From NCBI RefSeq assembly GCF_019711655.1, contig NZ_JAIGNU010000001.1:620001-684000 (forward strand): 64,000 nt of DNA. The letters are read 5' to 3'. The DNA is from Qipengyuania mesophila. GTDB taxonomy: Bacteria; Pseudomonadota; Alphaproteobacteria; Sphingomonadales; Sphingomonadaceae. The position numbers and the translations under genes were made by a program. Under the pieces are notes generated by a model. That model had not been told where the DNA came from, searched no databases, and saw nothing but the letters and a program-made list of their open reading frames with translations. Of this stretch, positions 50,401 through 59,111 are shown one piece after another (position 1 is the first letter of the stretch; every line of letters starts with the position of its first letter).

Positions 50401-50450
50401 GCAATCGCGCTCGCGCAGATACCCGCGAGCAGGGAAGCCCTCACCCTCAT
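47433..50450 (-). CDS. TonB-dependent outer-membrane receptor
   Basis: About 1005 residues from the ATG at 50450 (signal peptide to AFAQ; an ATG at 50468 adds six residues). The TonB box lies near NVIIVTAQR, the plug includes TIRGIGDLC and [29 protein letters not shown], and the beta-barrel ends in YGIAVGAKF with terminal Phe. It imports a siderophore, a sugar or another large nutrient; the plug has a CVGTSC pair of unknown purpose. The barrel contains insertions with low-complexity loops. It has its own terminator. Confidence 0.93.
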   Translation of the reverse strand: [1005 protein letters not shown]

Positions 50451-50651
50451 TAACCCTCTCCTCTCCATGTGGCCGTCTTTGCGGCCTATCCTCCATTGCT
50501 AACACACATTCGTATGCACGCAAGGGATTGCGCATGATTGTTGCGCAAAAGACGGGCGAATTTTGGCATGTGTTGTTCCGCGGACGCATTCGCCCGCGGG
50601 ATTGACGCTACGGAATGCTGCCGTTCGCGGATTGCGGCATATTTACCGCAG

Positions 50652-51677
50652 TTAGACGAGCGTGTGGCTTTCGGCGATCTGGGTTATGCCGCGCTTGCCC
50701 GAAACATCGCGTCCGAGTTGTACCAGCACGTCAATGACGCTGGCTGCATAGGCGATCGTGTCGCTGCGCGTGAGGCCGATTCCCGTCTGCATCACCATCA
50801 GCGAAAGCTGCTCGAGCGCCCCGTGCAGGCTGTTCGCATGGATGGTCGAGAAACTGCCCGGATGGCCGGTGTTGATGGCACGCAGGAAGCTGACGCTTTC
50901 CGCACCGCGCAATTCGCCGAGCACGATGCGATCGGGGCGCAGGCGAAGGGCCGCCTGGAGTAGCTCGTTGGCGGTAACCTTGGCCTCGCCCAACTCGCCC
51001 TTGACCGCGACGAGGCCGACACCGTTCTCACCGGGCAGCTTGAGTTCGGGCGTGTCCTCGACCAGCACCACGCGTTCGTGCTTCGGAATTTCACCGAGCA
51101 TGGCGTTGAGAAAGGTGGTCTTGCCGGTGCTGGTACCGCCCGAGACGAGGATGGTGCGCCGCTGGCGGATAGCCTCGCGCAGGAAGGCCACCGGCTCGGC
51201 CTGCGCATCGGGCATGGCGCCGTGCTGCGGCGGGGTAAGCGGACCGGTGTCGTAGGCATCGAGCGGCAGGTCGAGGCGTCGGTGGCGGCGGATCGCCATG
51301 GCCCAGTGCTTGCGTGCCGCTGGCGGCCCGCAGAACTGGACACGCGCCCCGCCAGGCAGCGTCGCGCCGAGCAGCGGATGCTCGCGATTGATCCCCTGGT
51401 GGCTGACGCGGGCGACCTGTTCGGCCAGTCGCTGGACCAGCCGGTCGTCGATTTCGGGACGCAGGACCTTCTGCATGCCGCCGGCGGCGGCATCCTCGAT
51501 CCAGACCTCGCCAGGCCGGTTGACGAGGATCTCGGTCACCGTATCGCGCTCGAGCCATTCACGGAACGGGGCGAGATAGGCGTCGAGATAGACGCTGCGC
51601 TCGCCGTGGAGATCCACGTTCGGCGCGTCCGTTTCCGGATGGGTATCCGGCTGGAAGGGATGGATGTCTGCGCTCAC
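50652..51677 (-). CDS. virB11: Type IV secretion ATPase VirB11
   Basis: 341 residues beginning with GTG. A VirB11/TrbB N-terminal domain (VTEILVNRPGEVWIED) is followed by the RecA-type ATPase: Walker A GGTSTGKTTF (about 175-184), Walker B/Asp box VLVEDTPELKLPGENGVG, and the His box LRPDRIVLGELRGAESVSFLRAINTGHPGSFSTIHANS. It is the last gene of the VirB operon and powers assembly of the secretion machine. It starts 14 nt after virB10. Confidence 0.94.
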   Translation of the reverse strand: MSADIHPFQPDTHPETDAPNVDLHGERSVYLDAYLAPFREWLERDTVTEILVNRPGEVWIEDAAAGGMQKVLRPEIDDRLVQRLAEQVARVSHQGINREHPLLGATLPGGARVQFCGPPAARKHWAMAIRRHRRLDLPLDAYDTGPLTPPQHGAMPDAQAEPVAFLREAIRQRRTILVSGGTSTGKTTFLNAMLGEIPKHERVVLVEDTPELKLPGENGVGLVAVKGELGEAKVTANELLQAALRLRPDRIVLGELRGAESVSFLRAINTGHPGSFSTIHANSLHGALEQLSLMVMQTGIGLTRSDTIAYAASVIDVLVQLGRDVSGKRGITQIAESHTLV

Positions 51678-51691
51678 GGTATCGTTCCGCC

Positions 51692-52816
51692 TCAGCTGAC
51701 CGAGGAGAAATCCAGGTCGCGCGCGGTGAAGATACGGATCGGTTCGCCTTGCCGCACACGCACGGTGGGGCCGCGCTGGCCGTCCTGCTGCGCCGCGGTC
51801 GCGGCCGCGGAGGAACTGGCACCGCCGATGAGGACGCCAGCTGCGCCACCCGTCGCAAGCGAACCGACACCGCCGACGACCGAGAGCAGCATGGCCGAGC
51901 CGAACCGTTTGAAGAAGCTGTTGCCCGAAACCTTGCCGGCGAGGCCGGTGGTCCCGTCGAAGCCGATTGCGGGCGAGGCGAGATTGACCGAGGCACCATC
52001 GGGCCGGATCAGGCGCGTCCAGATGACATAGGCGCGCTTCTGCCCGTTCTGCAGGCCCGACTGGTACTGGCCGATCAGCCGGCTCGAGCGCGGGACGAGG
52101 ATCTTGGTCCCGTCGAAGCTGCGCACGTCCTGGCTCACCACCGCGCGGACATAGCCCGGCACATTGGTGTCGATCGCGGTTTCGAGGATTGCCGGGATCA
52201 GCGTGCCCTGGGTCACCGTGGTCGCGGGATTGACCATCGCCTTGGCCTGCGCCGGCGCGCCACCGACGCCGCCGATGCGGCTGGCGAAATCATTAGCCGA
52301 ATTGCCCGACGATCCGGCGCTTGCCGCCTCCACGGCGCCCGGCTCGGCAATCGCGAGCGTGGCGGGAGATGCCCCGGAATCGAACACCACCGTGGGATTG
52401 GCATAGGGATTGGCAGAAAGACCCGGCTGCGGCTGCGCAGCGAGCACCGGCTGCGGCGCGGGGTCCGGGCGCGCCGCCGGGGCGGCGACCTGGGCGGGAG
52501 CAGGAGGCGTAATCGCCGCGGCAGGTACGGGCGGAGCCACCTCGACCGGCGCCTGCTTGCCGCCGACCCCTTCGGGCGGGGTGATCCGGGCCGAATTCAT
52601 GCTCCACAGAGTCACGAGACCGAGACCGGCGACGATTGCAATACCTGCAACCATGCCGAGCGCATCGGACTTGCCCGCAGGCCGCGCGACGGCGGGGAAG
52701 GCGTTGCGCTGCGCGAGGTCGATCACCTCGGCATCGGTTTCATCGCGCGGATCGACATCGTTCGCGATCCCTGCATCGCCCGGCTTCTTTTCGGGCAGTC
52801 GCATGGCGAGACGCAT
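51692..52816 (-). CDS. virB10: Type IV secretion protein VirB10 (TrbI family)
   Basis: 374 residues with an AGGGGAGGTAATT ribosome binding site. A short cytoplasmic N-terminus, one inner-membrane span (about 55-72, GIAIVAGLGLVTLW), a long Pro/Ala-rich periplasmic linker and a TrbI/VirB10 barrel domain (PGYVRAVVSQDVRSFDGTKILVPRSSRLIGQYQSGLQNGQKRAYVIWTRLIRPDG near 220-275). It connects inner and outer membranes in the core complex. The gene begins 2 nt after virB9. Confidence 0.93.
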   Translation of the reverse strand: MRLAMRLPEKKPGDAGIANDVDPRDETDAEVIDLAQRNAFPAVARPAGKSDALGMVAGIAIVAGLGLVTLWSMNSARITPPEGVGGKQAPVEVAPPVPAAAITPPAPAQVAAPAARPDPAPQPVLAAQPQPGLSANPYANPTVVFDSGASPATLAIAEPGAVEAASAGSSGNSANDFASRIGGVGGAPAQAKAMVNPATTVTQGTLIPAILETAIDTNVPGYVRAVVSQDVRSFDGTKILVPRSSRLIGQYQSGLQNGQKRAYVIWTRLIRPDGASVNLASPAIGFDGTTGLAGKVSGNSFFKRFGSAMLLSVVGGVGSLATGGAAGVLIGGASSSAAATAAQQDGQRGPTVRVRQGEPIRIFTARDLDFSSVS

Positions 52817-52818
52817 AA

Positions 52819-53589
52819 TTACCTCCCCTTCGAGGCGAGAGCGGCCTTGCCGCTCGCATTGGTAGCGGGCCGTTCGGGCCCCGTATTGACCAGCTGGGCA
52901 CTATCCTTGCCCGAACGCAGGACGATCGTGCGCGGCACCCCGTCGACGACGATGGTATCCCCGCGCACGGTGAAGTTGACGGGCCCTTCGGTACCCTCGC
53001 TATTGGTTACGAGGATGGCGGGCACATCCTTGCCGCGTGGCCAGGTGAGGAAGGTCGCGGTGCCGTCGTCATAGGTGTTCTCGGGCAGAAGTTCAGGGTC
53101 ACCCGACGCGTTCCATGCAAAATTGAGATCGGTCGGATCGACCACCGCATAGGGATCGTTTGCGGCCTGGCGTTCGACGGCATTCGGAGCCGCCGCCATC
53201 TGCACCTCTTCCTCCTCGGGCTCATCCGGATAGGCGAAGCGCATCAGGTAGAGCGGCTTGGCGCTGGGGTTGGCGACGAGGTCGAACAGATAGGTGCGCT
53301 TGCTGGTGATCACTGTGAGATTGGTCGCGGCGCGCGCCTCGAGCGGCTTCACGAACAGGATGTTCGCCCGCTTGTTGGGCGTCACCTGCCAGCTCGAGCT
53401 GTCGCCGATGGCGACATTCTCGATCACTTCGTCCTCGCCGAACATGATGCTGGCCTGCACCGTGACGCGGCCTTCGACGCGGACCACCTTGGCCTCGTCG
53501 TACATCACCTCGACGAGGCGTGAATCCTGTGCCGCAACCGGCGCGGCCAGCAGGGCGAGAGCGAGCGCGGGAATGAGGGCGCGGGTCAT
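52819..53589 (-). CDS. virB9: Type IV secretion protein VirB9 (TrbG family)
   Basis: 256 residues with a signal peptide ending near VAAQD. The VirB9 N-terminal domain contains SSSWQVTPNKRANILFVKPLEARAATNLTVITSKRTYLFDL (about 66-108) and the C-terminal domain LNFAWNASGDPELLPENTYDDGTATFLTWP. It forms the outer-membrane ring with VirB10 and VirB7. It overlaps virB6 by 4 nt. Confidence 0.93.
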   Translation of the reverse strand: MTRALIPALALALLAAPVAAQDSRLVEVMYDEAKVVRVEGRVTVQASIMFGEDEVIENVAIGDSSSWQVTPNKRANILFVKPLEARAATNLTVITSKRTYLFDLVANPSAKPLYLMRFAYPDEPEEEEVQMAAAPNAVERQAANDPYAVVDPTDLNFAWNASGDPELLPENTYDDGTATFLTWPRGKDVPAILVTNSEGTEGPVNFTVRGDTIVVDGVPRTIVLRSGKDSAQLVNTGPERPATNASGKAALASKGR

Positions 53590-54761
53590 GCGTGTTTCTC
53601 CATGGAACGGTCGAGGGCCTTGGGCGTCGCGGACTTGAACCGGCTACCGATGCCGGAGCCGCGGATGCGGGCCTTGCTGGAAGGGGATTGCGAAGCCGAC
53701 GTCGAAGACGTGGCGTAGACCTTGGTCACCCGGGTCCCGCCACTACCGCCCGCTGCGCCGCTGTCGTTGGCGGCATAGGCGGTGGGAACGGCGGAAACAT
53801 CGATCCGGCGCGCCTGCGAACTCACCTGGTTGGCGGCCTGCGCCTGGGCAAGCGCCATGGCGGGAACCGCCGGTTGCGGCGTAGCTGCAGGCGCGGCCCG
53901 CTCGTCCTTGTCCGAAACCAGGCCGAACACGCTCCAGCCCGAGACCATCGTCCCGGCGACCTTGAGCACCAGCACCATCAGCGCGACATGCACCGCGCCG
54001 ATCATGAAGAAGGCCATGCCGGCCTGCGGGTCGACCTGTCCGGGGGTCGCAGTGAGCGCGCCGAGGATCGGCACCGCGAGTTCGAGCATCACGCTGCCGC
54101 CGAGCACCGCGAAGAGCGGCGCGAGCGCGCATAGGGTCACGCCCTTGACCCAGCCGGTGAACAGGCCGCGTGTCCCGTTGAACAGCGCCATGACCACAAA
54201 GATCGGCCCGAGCGCAACAAGCACGCCCAGCGCGATCTTGGTCGTCACCAGCAAGCCGACCGTGCCGAGCATGAACAGCATGGCGCCGAGCCACATCATG
54301 CCCTCGGGCGAGAATGCGGAGAAGTCCTCGCTGCCACCGCTTGCTTCCTGAATGGCGAGGAAGACCACGTCGATCTTCTGCGCGAACGTATCGGTAGCCG
54401 AGCCCTGCGTCCCCGTAAGGATGCCGGCGAGATAATCGGGCGTCGCGACCGCGAGATTCCAGACCACGCTCTGGTAGGCGATCCAGCTGGTCGCGAAGGT
54501 CAGGACCAGCCCCAGCGTCATCATGCGCGGGACGAGATTGCGCACGCCGACATTGGTCCGCCCAGTCAGCAGAGCGAAGGCGAACAGCGCGATGAACAGC
54601 GTGAGGACGAGCGTGAGCACCATGCCGAGCGAGCCGCCCGGCGCGAACAGACGCCCGAACGCCGCGGCGCTCGCTTCGCCGGCGATGCAATCCACCCCGT
54701 GCAGCGCGGCCGCGACACCATTGCCGACGCCGGCAGCAGCCTGTTCGCAGTTCGCGCTCAT
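53586..54761 (-). CDS. virB6: Type IV secretion membrane protein VirB6 (TrbL family)
   Basis: 391 residues with six to seven membrane segments between about 30 and 275: GMVLTLVLTLFIALFAFALL, MLFMLGTVGLLVTTKIALGVLVALGPIFVVMALF, and AFFMIGAVHVALMVLVL. The polar C-terminal 110 residues are Ala/Ser-rich and low in complexity. It forms the inner-membrane pore of the secretion system. It overlaps virB4 and virB9 by 4 nt each. Confidence 0.9.
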   Translation of the reverse strand: MSANCEQAAAGVGNGVAAALHGVDCIAGEASAAAFGRLFAPGGSLGMVLTLVLTLFIALFAFALLTGRTNVGVRNLVPRMMTLGLVLTFATSWIAYQSVVWNLAVATPDYLAGILTGTQGSATDTFAQKIDVVFLAIQEASGGSEDFSAFSPEGMMWLGAMLFMLGTVGLLVTTKIALGVLVALGPIFVVMALFNGTRGLFTGWVKGVTLCALAPLFAVLGGSVMLELAVPILGALTATPGQVDPQAGMAFFMIGAVHVALMVLVLKVAGTMVSGWSVFGLVSDKDERAAPAATPQPAVPAMALAQAQAANQVSSQARRIDVSAVPTAYAANDSGAAGGSGGTRVTKVYATSSTSASQSPSSKARIRGSGIGSRFKSATPKALDRSMEKHA

Positions 54762-57214
54762 TCCGCGGCAAGGCCGAGGGCTTCGACCCCAGCCCCCCCT
54801 TCATCGTTCGCGCCGCCGGGCCATTTGCTGCCGGTAAGCGCGGGGAACCAGTCAGCTGGCGCGTCGCCCAGCGCTTCGCGCAGCAGGTCGAGCCGACGTA
54901 CCGAGCTCTCGCGACCCGAAAGCAGCGTCAGCACTTCGGGCGCACCAGAGAGATCGAGGCGCACCACGACGCTGGCGTCGGGCTGGCGGACGAGGAAGCA
55001 GCGGCTGTGCGCCGGCAGCGTGCGGATCAGCGCGAGCTCGTGCTCGGTCAGGCCGAAGCCGTCGCAATAATCCTCGGGCCGCGCGCGGCTGTTGGGCATG
55101 AACACCATGGTCGCCGTCTGCTCGACCAATGCGGTCGAAATGCGGCTTTCGAGGGCATCGCGCGCCGACTGGGTGGCGAAACCGACCAGGGCGTTGCGTT
55201 TGCGCAACGTCTTGAGCCAGTCCCGGATACGCGCGGCGAAGACTTCGTCGTCGAGCGCCTTCCAGCCCTCGTCGATCAGGATCATGGTCGGCATACCGTC
55301 CAGCCGTTCCTCGATCCGGTGGAAGAGGTACATCATGGTCGGCGTGCGCAGCTTCGGATTCTCCAGCAGCGCGGTCATGTCGAAGCCAAGCACGCGGGCG
55401 GTCAGGTCGAGCCGGTCCTCGGCATTGTCGAACAGCCAGGCATGTTCGCCCCCTTGACCATCATTGGCGCCGATCCAGGCACCGAGACGGTCGGCGAGAT
55501 CGCCCGGCTGCGGGCGACGGCTGCCCGAAAGCAGCTCCTTGAAATGGCGCAGGCGGCGCAGCGACGCGTCATTGGCATAGGCCGCATCGACCGCACCCGC
55601 GATTGTCTGTTCCTCCTCGGGCCCTTCAGCCTTGAGCAGGACACCCAGCCAGTCGCGCAGGAAGGCCTTGTTGCCCGGTGTATCGGGCAGCGCGAGCGGA
55701 TTGAAGCCGGTCGGCTCACCCGCGCGAATGCTGTCGTAACGCCCGCCGATGCCGCGCACGAACAGCTCGGCACCGCGATCCTTGTCGAATAGGATCGTGC
55801 GCGGGCTGAACTTCTGCGCCTGCGCGGCTAGGAAGTTCATCACCACGGTCTTGCCCGAGCCCGACGGCCCGATAACCGAGAAATTGCCCAAGTCTCCGTG
55901 GTGGAAATTGAAGAAGAAGGGCGTCGCGCTGGTGGTTTCCAGCAGAGTCACCGCCTCGCCCCAGTGGTTGCCCTGCGCCTGCCCGAGTGCGAAGCCATGC
56001 AGGCTGCCGAAACTCGCCATATTGGCCGACGAGATCAGCGCGCGGCGGACGAGATAGCCCTCGTTGCCCGGGAACTGGCCCCAGAAGGCGGGTTCGCAAT
56101 TGGTATCCTCGCGCACCGCGATCGCGCCCGTGTCGGCAAGTGCGGCGGCACAGGCGGCCATGGCATCGTCCAGGCGGCCGAGGTCGCGCTCCTTGACCAT
56201 GACGGTGAGGTGATGGTCGCCGAAGCCGACCGCGCCATTGCCCAGTGCATCGCGCGCAGCCATCATGTCGGCACGCTCGGCGGCGGCTTCCTCGTCGGCC
56301 GACTTCAGTCGGCGGATGGCAAGGTCCATGCGCTCGCGCGCGGTCTGGCGTTCGGTCGGGGCGTAGCTTTCGCTGACCACCATTTCGAAGGGCAGCCGCA
56401 GCAGGCTGTCGAGCAGGCCCGGGCTGGTCGCTTCGGGATAGTCCTTGAGGCCGAGGATAGCGGCGAAATCGGGTGAGCCCGAGCCGCGCATCTCGATCGC
56501 ATCGAGCCCGAAGCTGACGCGGCGATAGGGGAGCATATGGCCAAGATCGACATCATCGGTCGGCTTCCTGACCGGACGCATCTCGCCATTGTAGAGCGCC
56601 GAAAGCAGCTCGAGCATTTCGGAATTGGTATTGCCCTGCGGTCCTACGTAATCGCCCAGCGGCGTTGCGCCGTAGGCCTGCAGTGCGGCAACCAGTCCCT
56701 GCGAGGCGGCGCGGAGGGTGCGCAGGTCCTTGGGATCGGCTTCAAGCCGGTCGTCACCGCCCCTGCGGCGGAATTTCTTGCCCACACGCTCGGCTAGACC
56801 CGCCTTGCCGCGCGCAGGGCGACGGATCAGCGTGATGAACTGGTCGTTGACGAACAGCTGGCCAGAGCCGAGCCGCTCGCGCCAGCGGGTGTCGATATGG
56901 CGGCTGATCGGATCGGGAAACTCGGCTTCGAGCTCGACCGAAACGCGCCGGCGGATGACGTGGTGATAGAGCACGAAACGCGCGTCGAGCGTCGAGCGCA
57001 GCACCACTTCGCGGGTCGCCGCATGCGCGTTTAGCGCCTCGCTATCCTCGGTTTCGAAAAGGAGGCCGGGAACCTGGATCGCGGTCATCACCGAACCGTC
57101 GCGCAGCAGCAGCGTGCTCTCGTCGATCAGGCGCAGATACGGCAGGCGATCGCCGGCGCGTGCTTCCTTGGCGCTCCAGGCGGCGGCACCTATCCATTTT
57201 GCGTTACGCGGCAT
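54758..57214 (-). CDS. virB4: Type IV secretion ATPase VirB4
   Basis: 818 residues. A CagE/TrbE/VirB-type N-terminal domain (1-400) precedes the ATPase: Walker A GPSGSGKTVVMNF (about 448-460), Walker B MTILIDEGWKALDD-like text (about 635), and a SARDALESRISTALVEQTATMVFMPN segment. VirB4 energises pilus assembly and substrate transport. It overlaps virB3 by 11 nt. Length is normal. Confidence 0.95.
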   Translation of the reverse strand: MPRNAKWIGAAAWSAKEARAGDRLPYLRLIDESTLLLRDGSVMTAIQVPGLLFETEDSEALNAHAATREVVLRSTLDARFVLYHHVIRRRVSVELEAEFPDPISRHIDTRWRERLGSGQLFVNDQFITLIRRPARGKAGLAERVGKKFRRRGGDDRLEADPKDLRTLRAASQGLVAALQAYGATPLGDYVGPQGNTNSEMLELLSALYNGEMRPVRKPTDDVDLGHMLPYRRVSFGLDAIEMRGSGSPDFAAILGLKDYPEATSPGLLDSLLRLPFEMVVSESYAPTERQTARERMDLAIRRLKSADEEAAAERADMMAARDALGNGAVGFGDHHLTVMVKERDLGRLDDAMAACAAALADTGAIAVREDTNCEPAFWGQFPGNEGYLVRRALISSANMASFGSLHGFALGQAQGNHWGEAVTLLETTSATPFFFNFHHGDLGNFSVIGPSGSGKTVVMNFLAAQAQKFSPRTILFDKDRGAELFVRGIGGRYDSIRAGEPTGFNPLALPDTPGNKAFLRDWLGVLLKAEGPEEEQTIAGAVDAAYANDASLRRLRHFKELLSGSRRPQPGDLADRLGAWIGANDGQGGEHAWLFDNAEDRLDLTARVLGFDMTALLENPKLRTPTMMYLFHRIEERLDGMPTMILIDEGWKALDDEVFAARIRDWLKTLRKRNALVGFATQSARDALESRISTALVEQTATMVFMPNSRARPEDYCDGFGLTEHELALIRTLPAHSRCFLVRQPDASVVVRLDLSGAPEVLTLLSGRESSVRRLDLLREALGDAPADWFPALTGSKWPGGANDEGGAGVEALGLAAE

Positions 57215-57488
57215 AGGAGTTGCACCCCCAGCGCTTGTAGTTTTTCACCCGCGGGCACTTGCTGACCTTGGTGATCCACAGGTCGAAGATGCGCGGTTCG
57301 CGCAGGCAGGCGAAATAGCCCACGCCGTGCATCACGGCGAAGACGAGTAGTGCCAGCCAGCTGCCGGTGATGAGGAAGGCCTCGGTGGTCACCATCCCGT
57401 TGATGATGAAATAGTTATATGTCACTCCCGCGAACATCTGCGGGCGCGTCAGGGCGCGGTGAACGGGATGGCGGACCAGCGCGGTCAT
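57204..57488 (-). CDS. virB3: Type IV secretion protein VirB3
   Basis: 94 residues. The N-terminal pattern VRHPVHRALTRPQMFAGVTYNYFIING leads into two membrane segments (GVTYNYFIINGMVTTEAFLI and SWLALLVFAVMHGVGYFACL) and RIFDLWITK, which matches the VirB3/TrbD family. The tail carries two Cys. It helps VirB4 at the inner membrane. It overlaps virB4 by 11 nt and follows virB2 by one base. Confidence 0.9.
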   Translation of the reverse strand: MTALVRHPVHRALTRPQMFAGVTYNYFIINGMVTTEAFLITGSWLALLVFAVMHGVGYFACLREPRIFDLWITKVSKCPRVKNYKRWGCNSYAA

Positions 57489-57489
57489 G

Positions 57490-57789
57490 TCAGCCAGCCA
57501 CGCCCTGGATGCCGGCGACGATCGAAGCGGCGCCGAACAGGATGAAGACGCCGATGATCACGGTCGCCCCGAAACGCCAGTTGAGGCGGCCGGTCAGCAT
57601 CATGAAGCCGACGGCGGCGACCGCCATCACCGCGACCGCGGTGGCGACATTGCCGAGCAGCGTGCCCTGGAGCCAGCCGAGCGCAGCGACGATCGGTCCC
57701 GAGCCGGCGGGGTCGGCGGCCTGCGCGAATGCTGAGGTGGGCGAGAATAGCGCGGCCAGAGCTGCCGGAACAGTGAACTTGCGACTCAA
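57490..57789 (-). CDS. virB2: Type IV secretion pilin VirB2
   Basis: 99 residues starting at a TTG with GGGAG upstream. A signal peptide (cleavage near AFAQAADP) is followed by two membrane spans: VATAVAVMAVAAVGFMML and ATVIIGVFILFGAASIVAGI, with LTGRLNWRF between, as in VirB2/TrbC pilins. It is the major pilin or channel subunit. It lies 5 nt after virB1. Confidence 0.9.
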   Translation of the reverse strand: MSRKFTVPAALAALFSPTSAFAQAADPAGSGPIVAALGWLQGTLLGNVATAVAVMAVAAVGFMMLTGRLNWRFGATVIIGVFILFGAASIVAGIQGVAG

Positions 57790-57794
57790 GTAAT

Positions 57795-58424
57795 TTACTC
57801 CCGTGAATGATCGGACAGGCGACCCATGATCGCTGCCACATAGGTCTGCGTTTCGCGAATGCGGGGAATGCCCCCAGCCTGAAGGACACGCCCCGGACCC
57901 GCGTTATAGGCGGCCAGGGCTTTTTCGAGATCGCCGTCGAAGCGGTCGAGCTGTTCGCGCAGATAGCGCGCCCCGCCTTCGAGGTTGGCGAAAGGATCGT
58001 CGGGGTCGACGCCCAGATCGCGCGCGGTGCCGGGCATCAGCTGCGCCAACCCGCGCGCACCGACGGGTGAAACGGCGTTCGCGCGCCAGCGGCTTTCCTG
58101 CCACACCAAGGCCTCGATCAGCGTCGGGCTGAGATCGAAGCGCGCGGCGAGTTCGGCGACCTTGGTCTTGTAACCTTCAGGAACCAGCCGTGCATGCGCA
58201 TCGGGATCGGCAACGGCGATGTCGGGAACGAAAATCTCCGGCGGGACTTCTGCAAAGGGTTCGGCAGGAGCAAGATCGGTCGGGGCGGCAGCTAGTGCGG
58301 TGCCTCCGCCGGCAACCCAGCGCGCTCCGTCCACGTCGATCTCCATGACATCCGCCTTCACCGGGAAGGCAGTCAGCGCTGCACAGGACAACCCCGTTAC
58401 CAGCGCCAAGCGTGCGAGAATCAT
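57795..58424 (-). CDS. Lytic transglycosylase VirB1-like
   Basis: 209 residues with a signal peptide (to about residue 25). A linker of about 65 residues precedes an SLT domain: LSPTLIEALVWQESRWRANAVSPVGARGLAQLMPGTARDLGVD (catalytic Glu in WQESRW, about residue 112), ARYLREQLDRFDGDLEKALAAYNAGPGRV. It opens peptidoglycan for the secretion machine. It is the first gene of the VirB operon. Confidence 0.92.
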   Translation of the reverse strand: MILARLALVTGLSCAALTAFPVKADVMEIDVDGARWVAGGGTALAAAPTDLAPAEPFAEVPPEIFVPDIAVADPDAHARLVPEGYKTKVAELAARFDLSPTLIEALVWQESRWRANAVSPVGARGLAQLMPGTARDLGVDPDDPFANLEGGARYLREQLDRFDGDLEKALAAYNAGPGRVLQAGGIPRIRETQTYVAAIMGRLSDHSRE

Positions 58425-58512
58425 TGCACCCTCCGTGCGGTCCCATTGGGCATACTACATGACAGGCGGGTGACAAAAAGCTGAATACAGTAAGAAACTG
58501 TCGCAACGCGAT

Positions 58513-58551
58513 ACAAAACGGCCCGCCGCCCGAAGAAAGGGAGACGGGCCG
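58513..58551 (-). terminator. Terminator after the TPR-like gene
   Basis: On the minus strand CGGCCCG and CGGGCCG form a stem with an inner 19-nt loop, followed by TTTTGTAT, 27 nt after the stop at 58578. It separates this gene from the VirB operon. Confidence 0.6.
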
Positions 58552-58577
58552 GCTCGGCTCGGCCTTCTCGCGGAGAA

Positions 58578-58961
58578 CTAGCGGAGCGAAAGTGCGTAGT
58601 AGCGAGAGAACTCGCCCCGATCGAGCATCGCCAGCCCTTTGCGGGCAAGGCGGCGTGAATCGACCCAGGCCCCCGTCGCGGTCTCGAGTTCGACGCTCGT
58701 GCGCGCCTCGGCGACGGTGGTGAAGGCTGCACGCGCCGCGTCATACTCTCCCGTGCGCGCGAGCGCGATGGCGTGATTGATGAGGCGGGCGGGATCGTCC
58801 TGCGCCAGTTCGTCGCAAGCCTCGATCGCCTTGCGCGCCTCGGCGTCCCGGTGGGCGACCAGCTCTTCATAGCCGACGTCGTATTCCGCCTGGGGCCCAG
58901 GAACCGCCGCAACCGGCGCTTGCGCGAGGATGGCCAGCGCAACGCTCGTAAGAATGGTCAT
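58578..58961 (-). CDS. Small secreted TPR-like protein
   Basis: 127 residues. Signal peptide (ILTSVALAILAQAPVAAVPG), then helical repeats: DAEARKAIEACDEL, PARLINHAIALARTGEYDAARAAFTTV, SRRLARKGLAMLDRGEFSRYYAL. The A-x-x-x-G-x-Y-x-x-A pattern is of TPR type, one to two units. No family name is recognised. It is divergent from the lipoprotein gene that carries a candidate Pho box (266 nt between). Confidence 0.72.
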   Translation of the reverse strand: MTILTSVALAILAQAPVAAVPGPQAEYDVGYEELVAHRDAEARKAIEACDELAQDDPARLINHAIALARTGEYDAARAAFTTVAEARTSVELETATGAWVDSRRLARKGLAMLDRGEFSRYYALSLR

Positions 58962-59111
58962 GACTGCTCTCCCTTATCTGTTTCTAGCGGGAGAATGCGC
59001 CGCGCCGCCGCGAACTGCAACAAAACCGTAACATTGTCACAAATCTGCAATCTGATGCATTTCGGCACCACTTTTTCATTGTGCCGCAGTTCGTCGTATT
59101 AGCTGTCGAAA

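Noticed and set aside
58578..58961. The small secreted gene next to virB1 as a hidden VirB5, B7 or B8
   Set aside because: It has TPR-like helices, no lipobox and no membrane anchor after signal cleavage, and it has its own terminator before the operon.
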